Shown here: in pieces, positions 8,760 through 19,730 of the stretch
Layout of the letters: the number at the start of each line of letters is the position of its first letter
Position numbering within the stretch: position 1 is the stretch's first letter
Source: Homalodisca vitripennis
Lineage: Eukaryota; Arthropoda; Insecta; Hemiptera; Cicadellidae
Assembly: GCF_021130785.1 (NCBI RefSeq)
Contig: NC_060207.1
Location: 2,130,501-2,194,500 of the forward strand
Direction of reading: 5' to 3'
Length of the DNA stretch: 64,000 bases
The notes under the pieces: model-generated
The model's database searches: none
What the model saw: the letters and a program-made list of their open reading frames with translations, nothing else
Told to the model about the DNA's origin: nothing
Made by a program: the position numbers and the translations under genes

Positions 8760-10911
8760 AAGGTTCTGTTGCGAAGAGGACAATTATTTAGAAGATAATT
8801 CGACAGGAACTATTTTCATATATATGTTCTAGTTGTAGTTTTTGAGCATGTAAAGCCTTCATATTGTTTAATTTTCAGTAAAAACCTTCATAAATTAACT
8901 GTTCTTTAGGAGAAGATGTCCGTGACCAAATACAGAAAAATGCAACTAGAGTTCAACTATTGACGTCATGCCAGTACTAGTATATATCTGCAATCCTGCA
9001 ATACACGTGTAATGGTACACGATTACAGAAATACACTGACACTATTTGCTCATATCAATCACACGCAGTAGAAGTCATTGGGGATACTTTATTTGAGGTA
9101 CTATTATTTAATATTAGGCTATATTAGGACAACCAAATCGACAGAGCTGATTTCCACGTGGTGTAAGACATGTGGGCCTCAGCTAGATAGATATAGGGCA
9201 GGTTTAAACCTTGTAAGGACTATTAATCCCACCCTATTCATTAGTACTAGAGACTGATCTTTATATAACCTCACACTATTCTGTTTTATTAGATCCTCGC
9301 ATAAGCAAGGGGTCTGTGATGACGGATCTCCTTAGTAATTTTAAAAATAAAAGAATATGACTGATACTTTTATGCTTGTTAAAGCAAGAATAATGCAATT
9401 TTTACAACACAGAATATGTGCATTAGTTATACTATTTGGTGATAAAATAAATGTTCAAAATGATTAAAAATAAACCTGTACAATGAAAGTTTGTTCTTTG
9501 TACACCACATTCTTAAATTAAACATTAGTGAATCAGCTAATTGTTAAAACTAGCGTACCAATGTGAAAGGTTCAGAAAGCTACACGCAGAGAGTATACAA
9601 TAACTTGTTTCTCAATTACAGTTAATATAGATATTTATAATAAAATACATCACTCAATTATGGAAAGTATGTACAATTTGGAAAACATTAAGTACCAAAA
9701 TGAAGTATTGAAATGCAATCGCACATTACATTAAAGGGTTTGGTGCCATCCCAGAGGGAACATATTTAATAGTCCACCAACATTGAAAAATGGCATAAGG
9801 AATGTTTTCATAGCGGTGGCTGCAGTTAGCTGATTGTCCCTTACCTGGCACAATCATGTCCCTGTCTGGTCGGTGATGAAGTGTACAAGCAGTGGGTTGT
9901 AATTACTCTGCAGTAATTACCAACAACCAGCCTACACGTCACAGCACCGGTGACCAATGACGTGGGGTCATTGGATCTAATTACAATTACTTGTTCCTGC
10001 CACACAAGACAGGGTCTCTGCTGTATGACCTCACATAAATCAAAAGTACTTCACAAGAAAATTAATGGAAGCCACTGTTTTATAAAATACATGAGTGTCA
10101 AATATCTTTGTATTTACTAAACATTAGGATACATGTGGGAAAATTTAATATATGATTTTTTTGATGTTCAACAGATTAACCAACTATTAAAAGAAAACCG
10201 CAGAGAAAGTAAAATTAGAAGTAAAACATGCAATCCAGAAAATTACATGCGTTGATAGTTTGAATAAAAAGCAATAAAGTCCTAAGATCGCTATTGGGCA
10301 AATTCCTTAGTTTATTATCCCACGCTCAAGGTTACCTGTTTTACAATTGGTGGAGTCCCGAGATAAAATATGAGTTAGTAAAATTTTAATTTGGTTTTTT
10401 AAACTTATTCACTACCATTCCACTCCAAATCCCATCAAAACTCGCTTGATGTACTAAACAAATTTTCATTGTCATAATATAAAAATCTGTTTTTTCTTTC
10501 AAACAAATTATTACAAAATAAATGTCTTAATATTGTAATAATTCTCTTTGATCTACATTTCATATTTGTATAGCAACGGTTTTTTTACTAATCGATAGTA
10601 CTGTGAAATTTCTATAAAACTAATATCATTAGATATACACACAGCAATTATACTATCTTTAGAATATAATAAATTTCCAATTTAGCTAGTTATAATATAC
10701 TATTACTATTTTTAAGATGCTGAGAAAATTTGTTGAACATAATCACATTTTGAATTTTTAATTTATTAGGACATCAGGGCCAGTAGTAATGTTGTAATTG
10801 TATTCAATTACTTAATAAGTAAGAATAATTAGAATGTTATACCTTGTTGAATAAATTTTTTTGTCAAAGGTACAAGTAATCTAATATTGTAATTAATATT
10901 CCATGCTTATC
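8760..10911. other. No gene seen
   Basis: AT-rich sequence of about 2.1 kb. The only structure noticed is GTAATTAC-TCTGCA-GTAATTAC around 9900, two copies of an 8-bp palindrome, within a slightly GC-richer patch at 9720-10020. No coding trace or recognisable element. Confidence 0.5.
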
Positions 10912-12712
10912 TCTTACAGCTTGTTCTTGGACCAAGACAGCAGCTCCGTGAAATTGAATGTCACCAGTAACAAAGACTGAGACTTTGACCTGACCCACAG
11001 CTCGGCACGCTCCCTTTCTTGGACCTGTTTTTAGAGCAAGACAGCAGTTCCGTGAAATTGAATGTAACTAGTAACAAATACCGAGAATTTAACCTGACCC
11101 ACAGCTCAGCACGCTCCCTTTCTTGGACCTGTTCTTAGAGCAAGACAGCAGTTCCGTGGAATTGAATGTCACTAGTAACAAAGACTGAGACCTTAACCTG
11201 ACCCACATCCCGGCCCTCTCCCGTTCTTGGCACCTGTTCTTAGAGCAAGGCGGCAGTTCCGTGAAATTAAATGTCACTAGTAACAAATACCGAGAATTTA
11301 ACCTGACCCACTGCCCGGCACGCTCCCTTTCTTGGCCCTGTTCTTAGAGCAAGACAGCAGTTCCGTGAAATTGAATGTCACTAGAAACAAAGACTGAGAC
11401 CTTTACCTGACCGACAGCCCAGCCCGATTCCGTTCTTGGCACCTGTTTTTAGAGCAAGACAGCAGTTCCGTGAAATTGAATGTAACTAGTAACAAATACC
11501 GAGATCTTGACCTGACCCACAGCTCAGCACGCTCCCTTTCTTGGACCTGTTCTTAGAGCAAGACAGCAGTTCCGTGGAATTGAATGTCACTAGTAACAAA
11601 GACTGAGACCTTTAACTGACCCACATCCCGGCCCTCTCCCGTTCTTGGCACCTGTTCTTAGAGCAATACGGCAGTTCCGTGAAATTAAATGTCACTAGTA
11701 ACAAATACCGAGAAATAACCTGACCCACATCCCGGCCCGCTCCCGTTCTTGGCACCTGTTCTTAGAGCAAGGCGGCAGTTCCGTGAAATTAAATGTCACT
11801 AGTAACAAATACCGAGAATTTAACCTGACCCACTGCCCGGCACGCTCCCTTTCTTGGGTCTGTTCTTAGAGCAAGACAGCAGTTCCGTGAAATTGAATGT
11901 CACTAGTAACAAAGACTGAGACCTTGACCTGAACCACAGCCCGGCCCGTTCCCGTTCTTGGCACCTGTTCTTAGAGCAAGACAGTAGTTCCGTAAATTTG
12001 AATGTCACTAGTAACAAATACCGAGACCTTGACCTGACCCACAGCCCGGCCCGCTCCCGTTCTTGGCACCTGTTCTTAGAGCAAGACAGCAGTTCCGTGA
12101 AATTGAATGTCACTAGTAACAAAGACCGAGACCTTGACCTGACCCACAACCCGGTCCGTTCCCGTTCTTGGCACCTGTTCTTAGAGCGAGACAGCAGTTC
12201 CGTGACATTGAATGTCACTAGTAACAAATACCGGTACCTTAACCTGACCCACAGCTCGGCCCGCTCCCGTTCTTGGCACCTGTTCTTAGAGCAAGACAGC
12301 AGTTCCGTGAAATTGAATGTCACTAGTAACAAATACCGGTACCTTAACCTGACCCACAGCTCGGCCCGCTCCCGTTCTTGGCACCTGTTCTTAGAGCAAG
12401 ACAGCAGTTCCGTGACATTGAATGTCACTAGTAACAAATATCGGTACCTTAACCTGACCCACAGCTCGGCCCGCTCCCGTTCTTGGCACCTGTTCTTAGA
12501 GCAAGACAGCAGTTCCGTGACATTGAATGTCACTAGTAACAAATACCGGTACCTTAACCTGACCCACAGCTCGGCCCGCTCCCGTTCTTGGCACCTGTTC
12601 TTAGAGCAAGACAGCAGTTCCGTGAAATTGAATGTCACTAGTAACAAAGTCCGAGACCTTGACCTGACCCACATCCCGGTCCGTTCTAGTTCTTGCCATC
12701 TATTCTAACATT
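10912..12712. repeat. 105-bp minisatellite, about 17 units
   Basis: Each unit contains TTCTTAGAGCAAGACAGCAG, then GTCACTAGTAACAAA, then CCTGACCCACAG and CCGTTCTTGGCACCTG. Because 105 is a multiple of three, long frames open on both strands (12674-11820 minus, 11998-12708 plus) repeating a 35-residue peptide; I treat these as non-coding by-products. Units 1-11 alternate AAAGACTGAG and AAATACCGAG versions; units 13-16 are a homogenised subtype with CCGGTACC. The last unit decays at TTCTTGCCATC (12690-12710). Confidence 0.95.
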
Positions 12713-12937
12713 GAGACATCTATCTATAGACTATCAGGGGATACTTGCAAGTTCTTCCGTAATAAAATTTGCATGTAACTAAAAGTAGGTAACGAAAATT
12801 TCTTACGAACATTTTGAAGACCTACAGAAATGAGTTTAGCAAACTTTGTTCAAATGTATGATTGTCAATATTATGTTTGATTAAGCTTAAAGACCTGTTA
12901 TAAAAATGTTTACTCACAGTTTCCATGCCTCAATATA

Positions 12938-13390
12938 CAGGGTGTACATAAAGTCCTGCACTGGTATAATATTTTCTAAACGATAACAGATAAATGAACA
13001 AGATTTGGTTCATCAATACTACACCTAAAAATCTACTTTTTGAAGGAACTATCAGTTTTCTGTAATATCATGGGGACGTCCCGCAAGGAGTCGGAAGGAA
13101 ATCTTAAATAGGAGCATAGGTCAATATGCACATCATTTTAAAGGGCTTATCTAGCAGAGTTTAATGCCGCAAACCGCACTCAAAAAGATTGATCCAGTAC
13201 AAAATGGCGGCTGTTGAAAGGTTTTACTTGGTTACATTTCATTAGTAGCCATAACCCCGGTAAAGCAAAACTGCAACCAAACGAATACTGCAGATAAATA
13301 CTACATTATGACTGTCAGTTGTACAGAAGTGAATTATGACGTAGATTATCCTCAAGGGTTACAAATTTGGTCCTAATATATTGGTAACAG
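12938..13390 (+). repeat. Left inverted repeat of the mariner element
   Basis: About 450 bp matching the reverse complement of 14383-14834, losing similarity just after TATATTGGTAAC. Typical mariner repeats are about 30 bp, so this arm is unusually long. Confidence 0.9.
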
Positions 13391-14190
13391 TGTTTAAATA
13401 GGCTCTTACGTCAATGCCGTAGTGTGGGGGTGCTCCGTCCTGTTGAAACCAGATATTCTGGTAATGTTCTCCAAACATGTTTCGAATTGCTGGTGTAATT
13501 TCATTTTCTAGCAAACGTTAATATGATATTGCACTTAAATTTCCTTCAATAAAGAAAGGACCTACCAACTGGGTACCTATCACACCAAGCCAGACATTCA
13601 CCTTTAGTGAATACTGCGTATGTGCTTCCCGCATCCAGTGAGGATTTTCGCTACTCTAGTACGTAACGGCAATTGTGCCTGTTTACACTTCCATTCAGCA
13701 TAAATGAACAATCGTCTGAAAACACAATATTGTTTGCATCAATTTCGTTGCAATCTATTTTGGCCATCATAGTTTCACAAAATTCTATACGTCGATCGAA
13801 ATCAACTTCGTTGAGTTCGTGCACCAAATGAACTTTATAAGGCTTAAAATTAGACCCTTTCAGAATCTTTTTAACAGACGTAACAGAGATGTCATGAGTT
13901 TGTGTTGCTGAGCGTAGGGACTCTTGCGTATTCTCAATAAATGAGTGCAATACATCTAAAGAGTTGCCTTCAGTTGTCGCAGTAGCGGGCCTTCCTGTCC
14001 TATGACGATCGGAAACACTTCCTGTTTCCATAAAGCGTTGAACAGTTCTCCCTACAGTTGTTCTAGAAATTGGCTGCCTCTCGTGAAAGTAGTCATGAAA
14101 TAAATGGCATGCTTCCTCGTGTGATCGTCCGTTGTTTCCCCAACCAACCATCATAAGAAGTGTTATACGTTCACGTTCGTCAAGCAACAT
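13359..14190 (-). pseudogene. Tc1/mariner transposase, broken and C-truncated
   Basis: The protein starts MLLDERERITLLMMVGWGNN and has an N-terminal helix-turn-helix (SRTTVGRTVQRFMETGSVSD, then RHRTGRPATAT). The first catalytic aspartate is in VFSDDCSFMLNG; the second is in IWFQQDGAPPHYG, reached after a frameshift at about 13651 and an in-frame TAA near 13518. The frame then runs into the left inverted repeat and stops at 13359, so the third catalytic residue and the C-terminus are absent. Cut-and-paste activity is therefore lost. Which mariner subgroup it belongs to (DD34D, DD41D or other) cannot be decided without the third residue. Confidence 0.9.
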
Positions 14191-14382
14191 AGTGTAGTTG
14201 AAGAACTACAAGCAATACGACAAACTCTTTTGTACTAAAGTGCACTGATAGAAAGGTTGGACAGCACTACTAAAACAAGAAAACTAGAATAGCCTACTAT
14301 GAATAGACTGGCTAATTGGAAAGTCCAAACTGCGACCCAAAGATAAGAGCTTTTTAATTGTTACTGTTATCAGGTTTTCCCC

Positions 14383-14834
14383 GTTATCAATATATTAGGA
14401 CCATATTTGTACCCCTTGAGGATAACCTACGTCATAATTCACTTCTGTACAACTGACAATCATAATGTAGTATTTATCTGCAGTATTTCGTTTGGTTGCA
14501 GTTTTGCTTTACCGGGGTTGTGGCTACTAATGAAATGTAACCAAGTAAAACCTTTGAACAGCCGCCATTTTGTACTGGATCAATCTTTTTGAGTGCGGTT
14601 TGCGGCATTAAACTCTGCTAGATAAGCCCTTTAAAATGATGTGCATATTGACCTATGCTCCTATTTAAGATTTCCTTCCGACTCCTTGCGGGACGTCCCC
14701 ATGATATTACAGAAAACTGATAGTTCCTTCAAAAAGTAGATTTTTAGGTGTAGTATTGATGTACCAAATCTTGTTCATTTATCTGTTATCGTTTAGAAAA
14801 TATTATACCAGTGCACGACTTTATGTACACCCTG
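14383..14834 (-). repeat. Right inverted repeat of the mariner element
   Basis: Complement of the left arm. The plus-strand frame at 14407-14592 lies wholly inside it and is not a gene. Confidence 0.9.
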
Positions 14835-16737
14835 TATAACATTGTATGCGCTGTATGCTGTAAAACTATTGCAATATAAAATCTGAATTAAAATACAAGA
14901 AATTTTTAGAGTATACGTAGCAGTTTATGAAGATGTCCAAATATATTATCACACAAATATAATGAAAAATATAAAACAACTTTTCAGCGTAGACTGAGAA
15001 GAAGATCAGTTTTCGTGTACGAGTGTAAGACCATTAAACCTATCGAGTTTTATTAATATCAAGGACCATTATAAAATAGTATAAACATTAGGTGTAAAAA
15101 TATCTTAAATCTTAAAATTAGAAAGCTTATAGCGTTAAGTAATGAGATCATCAACGATGTATATAGCATATTCTTTTAGGGAGTCGATATCAAGTGACAC
15201 TTCAACAGCGTGTTTACATTATATTTTTTATTCCCTTAAAATAATTACAAAAAGTTCTACATTTGAATATATAAAATTTACTATTTGTTCAATGTTGGTT
15301 ACAAAGGAACACGAAGCCGTTTGTTTACTCGACAACTTAACCACCTTACCGGGAGGAGGAACAAGGCTCACACACAAACAACATTATTTGTTTTTCTCCC
15401 TGGAAATTTTAGCCAGCTGATTTTATCTGGATTTGAAATCAAAAGAGATCACTAATATTTTACAGATTAGCTATGAAATATTTGTAATAATGCAAGGTTT
15501 ATATATAATACCTCATGTAACTTATACAAATGATTAGTCGATTAATTACTATAAAGCATAAATAAATAACACACATTACTTTTAGAACTAGACAGTTTTG
15601 AAATTAGTAGATTAACAATGTTTACAATACTATTTACTAACGATTATTATTTTACATTGGATAGTGTACATTATCTAGGATGACTTAATGGGGGGAGGGA
15701 ATTCACTACTACAAATTTACCACACTTCTCAGTCAAGTCCAGGTTCGGGAGCACCCCCTCCCCGGAATATGCTATGTTCTAATAGTATTAAAAGTTTTAA
15801 GTTTGGGAGCCATCCGAGAACATCATTATTATTTATGCTCTAAAACACGGCTGTAACATTGGAGACCGACCGGTAGTACAAAAGGATTTCTGGAAAACGA
15901 CGCTGTATTAACGGATTAACAGACGATTCGGAACATGGCGTTAAGAACTGCAAGGCACATTCGCCACCTTTTACGCACCATTATATTATCTAAAGTGGGC
16001 TTCGAGGATACATAATTTTACTTGAAAATATATGCTTATATTTTTGTTGTTTAAGTAATATTTATTTAACATTTAAATGCTATGAAATTTAAAATCATGC
16101 CATCCACGATAGAAATGTTAGGATATATAATTTCAATAAACATTGAATCACAAAAAGTACTTGCTCCGCCGGGAGTATATTATTAATATTAATATTTTGT
16201 TTCATATTCTATTGTACTATATTAAATTATATATAAAACACTCTGTCGGGTGACAAAATAACCGGTAAAGCGACGCCTGAGCGCCGCCTGGGCGTCGAAC
16301 AGGTCATCTTTATAATTCGCTCCATGCCCCTGCTATGCCCCGCCGTGCCCAGCCGTGCTCCAGCCATGCCACTGCCGCCAACTGGTCACCAGCCGCGGAT
16401 CGCCCTCACGAGTGATAGAATGGAAACGGAAGACCGCGCAGGGGCATGTCAGGCTATGTGTACATCGTGAATCTGCCGTCTCATGTAAATTAAATGGCAA
16501 TTCCAAAATAATTATTTTGACTAAAACGGCACAGCTGGCAGATGGCTGGCTTCGCGTAAATCCACCTTTAATAAACTCACATGAACATACAACGAAGAAA
16601 AATAAATCTATTTTGTTTCTAGGTGATTGTTATGTTTTCCTACTACTCATAACAAACTCTAATCTCATACTAAATATATTCTGGTTACAGTTTGAGACTA
16701 ACTATTAAAGGTGTCAAAGTGAGATCTGAAAGGGAAG
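14835..16737. other. No gene seen
   Basis: Mostly AT-rich. A GC-rich patch is listed separately. The plus-strand frames at 15142-15420 and 16355-16708 show no motif, no composition shift and no homology that I recognise. Confidence 0.5.
16255..16480. other. GC-rich patch
   Basis: Isolated GC-rich block in AT-rich surroundings, with CpGs, a GACGCC...GGCGTC inverted pair near 16273-16297 and reiterated CCGTGCC/CCATGCC words. Could be a degraded element or a CpG-rich promoter; nothing downstream supports a gene. Confidence 0.35.
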
Positions 16738-16738
16738 C

Positions 16739-16757
16739 ATAAATAAATAAATAAATT
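16739..16757 (-). repeat. LINE 3' tail, (TTTA)n
   Basis: Four to five tandem 4-bp units (AAATAAATAAAT on plus) directly after the polyadenylation-like AATAAA of the minus-strand LINE. Confidence 0.75.
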
Positions 16758-16861
16758 GCCTTTATTTTGAAGCGTTTCTCAGGTACACTGATTTACAGAA
16801 CAACTCAAGTCAATACTGTATATAGTTCCATTAAAATATAAATAAATTACAAGTGACATAC

Positions 16862-19693
16862 TTACTTACTCATGAGCATTTTTCTTAATCTACGTTTGAA
16901 AGTATCTACAGATATGTTTTCTTTAAGGCTATGCGGGAGGTTATTATACAATTTTGGGCCAAAAAATAAAAAAATGTTCCTCCCACACTCTTTTGATATT
17001 TTTGGAAAGTGCAGCGCTCCACCATGGCGACTCTCCCTCTGAGACACCTCCGCCCGAAATGAAAGCCTCTCACCTAGGTATCGCGGTTCATTGAGGGAAA
17101 GAATTTTGTGGACCATACAGCCGCTGAAAATCCTGCACATTTCCTCCATCAGCAACATCTTGATTTCTTCTCTGAAAGAGGATACGTGATCAAAGCGTCT
17201 AAGGTTGAAAATGAACCTCACGGCAGAGTTCTGAAGTCTCTCGATTCGATCCCGATCCTCCCTCAATAAACTGTTGCCGTAGGCAGGATAGCAATAGTAA
17301 AATACTGATAGGATCAGTGAATTAACTAGATGTATCTTATCAGATTCTGGAAAAATGCTTCTAAATCTGTACAGACCCTTTAATCTACCCAGTGCTCGCT
17401 GAATAGTGTAAGTGACATGGTCTGAAAACGAAAGTTTATTGTCTAACACAAGCCCCAAAGTTTTTGCTTTTTCGCAAACCCTAAGGCTCGTATCGAACAG
17501 AACAACCGCCTTCCCATTCACATTCCAGGTCTGTACTAGTTCTGCTGGTGCGGTGTAGAGAACTGTGCACTTACTCACATTCAATTCCAGACCATTGGCA
17601 AAGGACCATCTGATAACTCCCTCAAGATCAGAATTTATCCTATCGATGGCGGATTCCATGAGGCTTGGCTTATATGAAATATGCAGCTGTGAATCGTCAG
17701 CATACAAGTGAGCAGTGCAACTTTGAAGACAGTTCGGGAATCAGCCGCGTACAAATTGTACAAAATTGGTCCCAGACAACTACCTTGAGGTACACCTCTT
17801 GTTTTCAACAGTTGTGTTGAAGATTCGTCCCCCAGCTTGGTGATCTGGTGCCGGCAACTCAGGTAAGATCTGATCCATTGAACCACGTCTTCGTCAAAGC
17901 CGAAATAACTCAGTTTTGCAGATAACATTTCATGATGTATTGAATCAAAGGCTTTAGAATAATCCAGCATTATGAGAGAGCTATATTTTCCTTTGTCGTT
18001 TGCATCTATTAAGTCGCATATTAAATTTGTCAGGGCTGTGCATGTACTGTGATTTTTCCTAAAACCTGATTGTAGTTTTGGTAAGATATCTGTTGAGTCA
18101 ACGTGGGACATTATTTGCCTAATTACGATCTTTTCTAGTACCTTAGACATAGCTGGCAGTATAGAAATAGGCCTCAATTGCTCTACTGTCACAGGCTTAG
18201 TAACTTTTGGTAGTGGTCTTACTACGCTTAGTTTCCAATTTTCAGGAAACACTCCAAATTGAAGAGACATGTTTACAAGATGTGTAACGGCCTTTTTGGC
18301 ATAAAAACTAACAGAGCGTATCATGTCTATAGAAATATTGTCACTGCCAACTGCCTTAGATTTAATTTCATTCATCACTGATATCACGTCATCTGAACTG
18401 ACAGGTGTAAACGTAAATTTTGGTAGCGTTTCATTTAATCTGCTTTGCTTGAACATGTTCATTACATCACAATCAATTTCTTGTTTGGATCCCATTTCGG
18501 AAAAAAATTTATTTATATCTTCAGCCTTCAAGTGAGATGCGATGTTTTCTTGGTGATCTTCGTTTGAAACAACGTTGCTTTCTTTCATAACAGACCAGAA
18601 TTCTTTGGGATTTCTTGATGAACTAAGTTTGTCTTTGAAAAACTCTCTCTTTGCTTTCCACATCAGCCCGTTTAGTCTATTTCTGATCAATCTATAGTTT
18701 TCCCAATCATCTTGCTTCCTTGAAGTCCAGTATATTTTGTGACAGTCTTTTTTCAATTTACTCAGTTGTTTGATTTCATCATTCAGCCATGGGATTTTTT
18801 TCCTGGTAACTTTCTTGTATACTACTGGTGCTTGTTCATCATAAATTACTGTAATATTTTTACTGATAACCTTCTCCATTTCATTAACATCTTGAAGCTG
18901 GTTAACAGAGTTCCAATCAATGCTGGCCATTTGTTCAATTGCACGCTGTCCATCGAACTTAGAAAAATCTCTGTAAGTAATGAACTTAGCTTTGTTTCTT
19001 CTTTTACTACATGCCAATGTACAATATATCAATCTATGGTCGGTAATGTTCATAAATCTGTGGTCTCTAATGTTTGCCGCATCGAATACCCCATTTTTCT
19101 CAACCTCGGCCGACTTGTCAACTATGATGTGGTCCAGAAGTGTAGCCGAGTGCCTCGTTACCCCTGTGGGTTCTTTTATCAGCTGAATGGCATTACTAGC
19201 TTTCAAGAGTTGGCGTAAATAACTTGCTTTACTGCATGACTTTGACAGTAGATCGATGTTGGTGTCCCCCAAACAGATGACTGAGTCAACCTTGACCGCA
19301 AGATCCACAAACAGGAAGCGAAATAGAGGATGATAAGCAGATATGTCTAGTACGAGGCGACCGATATAAAACACACACACCTAGCTTTTCCCCCTTCATA
19401 TTCATTGTCACACATATGTGTTCTATACCAGTGTCCAAGTTTTCTAATAGTATGTATTGTTCATACGCTATTTCTTGCTTTATGTACAAGGCAACACCAC
19501 CACCTGCTGATCTACCTTCGTTCTCTCTGGGCTGCCTATCGCAACGCACCATCGAGTACCCTGGTATATTGAAAAAGTGTGAAGGGGTGTCAGGATGTAG
19601 CCAAGTCTCTGAGACTCCGAAGATATCAAAATCGAAATCACTCACTAAAGAACACATTTCAGCGAACCCTGTGTTTAGAGAACGCATGTTCAA
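16862..19693 (-). pseudogene. LINE ORF2: endonuclease plus reverse transcriptase, frameshifted
   Basis: The first segment (19693-19286) is the start of an APE-type endonuclease, with MNMRSLNTGFAEM, VSETWLHPDTP and GGGVALYIK. A frameshift near 19300-19380 leads to the long segment, which finishes the nuclease (LGDTNIDL, NITDHRLIYC) and begins the reverse transcriptase: LRPISILPAMSKVLEKIV, LQSGFRKNHST, the catalytic MLDYSKAFDSIHH and TRGVPQGSCLGPILYNLY. A second frameshift near 17710 moves to the last segment, which holds the catalytic MYADDSQLH, then LGLVLDNKLSFSDHV and a normal C-terminus. All known ORF2 landmarks are present, so only two indels separate it from an intact protein. It would nick target DNA and prime reverse transcription there. 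Confidence 0.92.
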
Positions 19694-19730
19694 GTGAGCA
19701 AACCCGAAAAATGATTTGCCCCCCTATCAG

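Larger units (their letters stand above)
12938..14834 (-). mobile_element. Tc1/mariner element with very long inverted repeats
   Basis: CAGGGTGTACATAAAGTCCT at 12938 is mirrored at 14834 and the inverted match continues for about 450 bp on each side (12938-13390 and 14383-14834) with few differences. TA dinucleotides flank both ends (12936-12937, 14835-14836), the superfamily's target duplication. The interior holds one broken transposase on the minus strand. Confidence 0.92.

Noticed and set aside
11820..12674. 284-residue repeat protein
   Set aside because: By-product of a 105-bp tandem repeat; the opposite strand is open too.
14407..14592. 61-residue protein
   Set aside because: Inside the mariner inverted repeat.
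16355..16708. 117-residue protein starting in the GC-rich patch
   Set aside because: No motif, no homology recognised, low-complexity hydrophobic end.
18739..19218. Plus-strand 159-residue protein
   Set aside because: Antisense shadow of the LINE ORF2.
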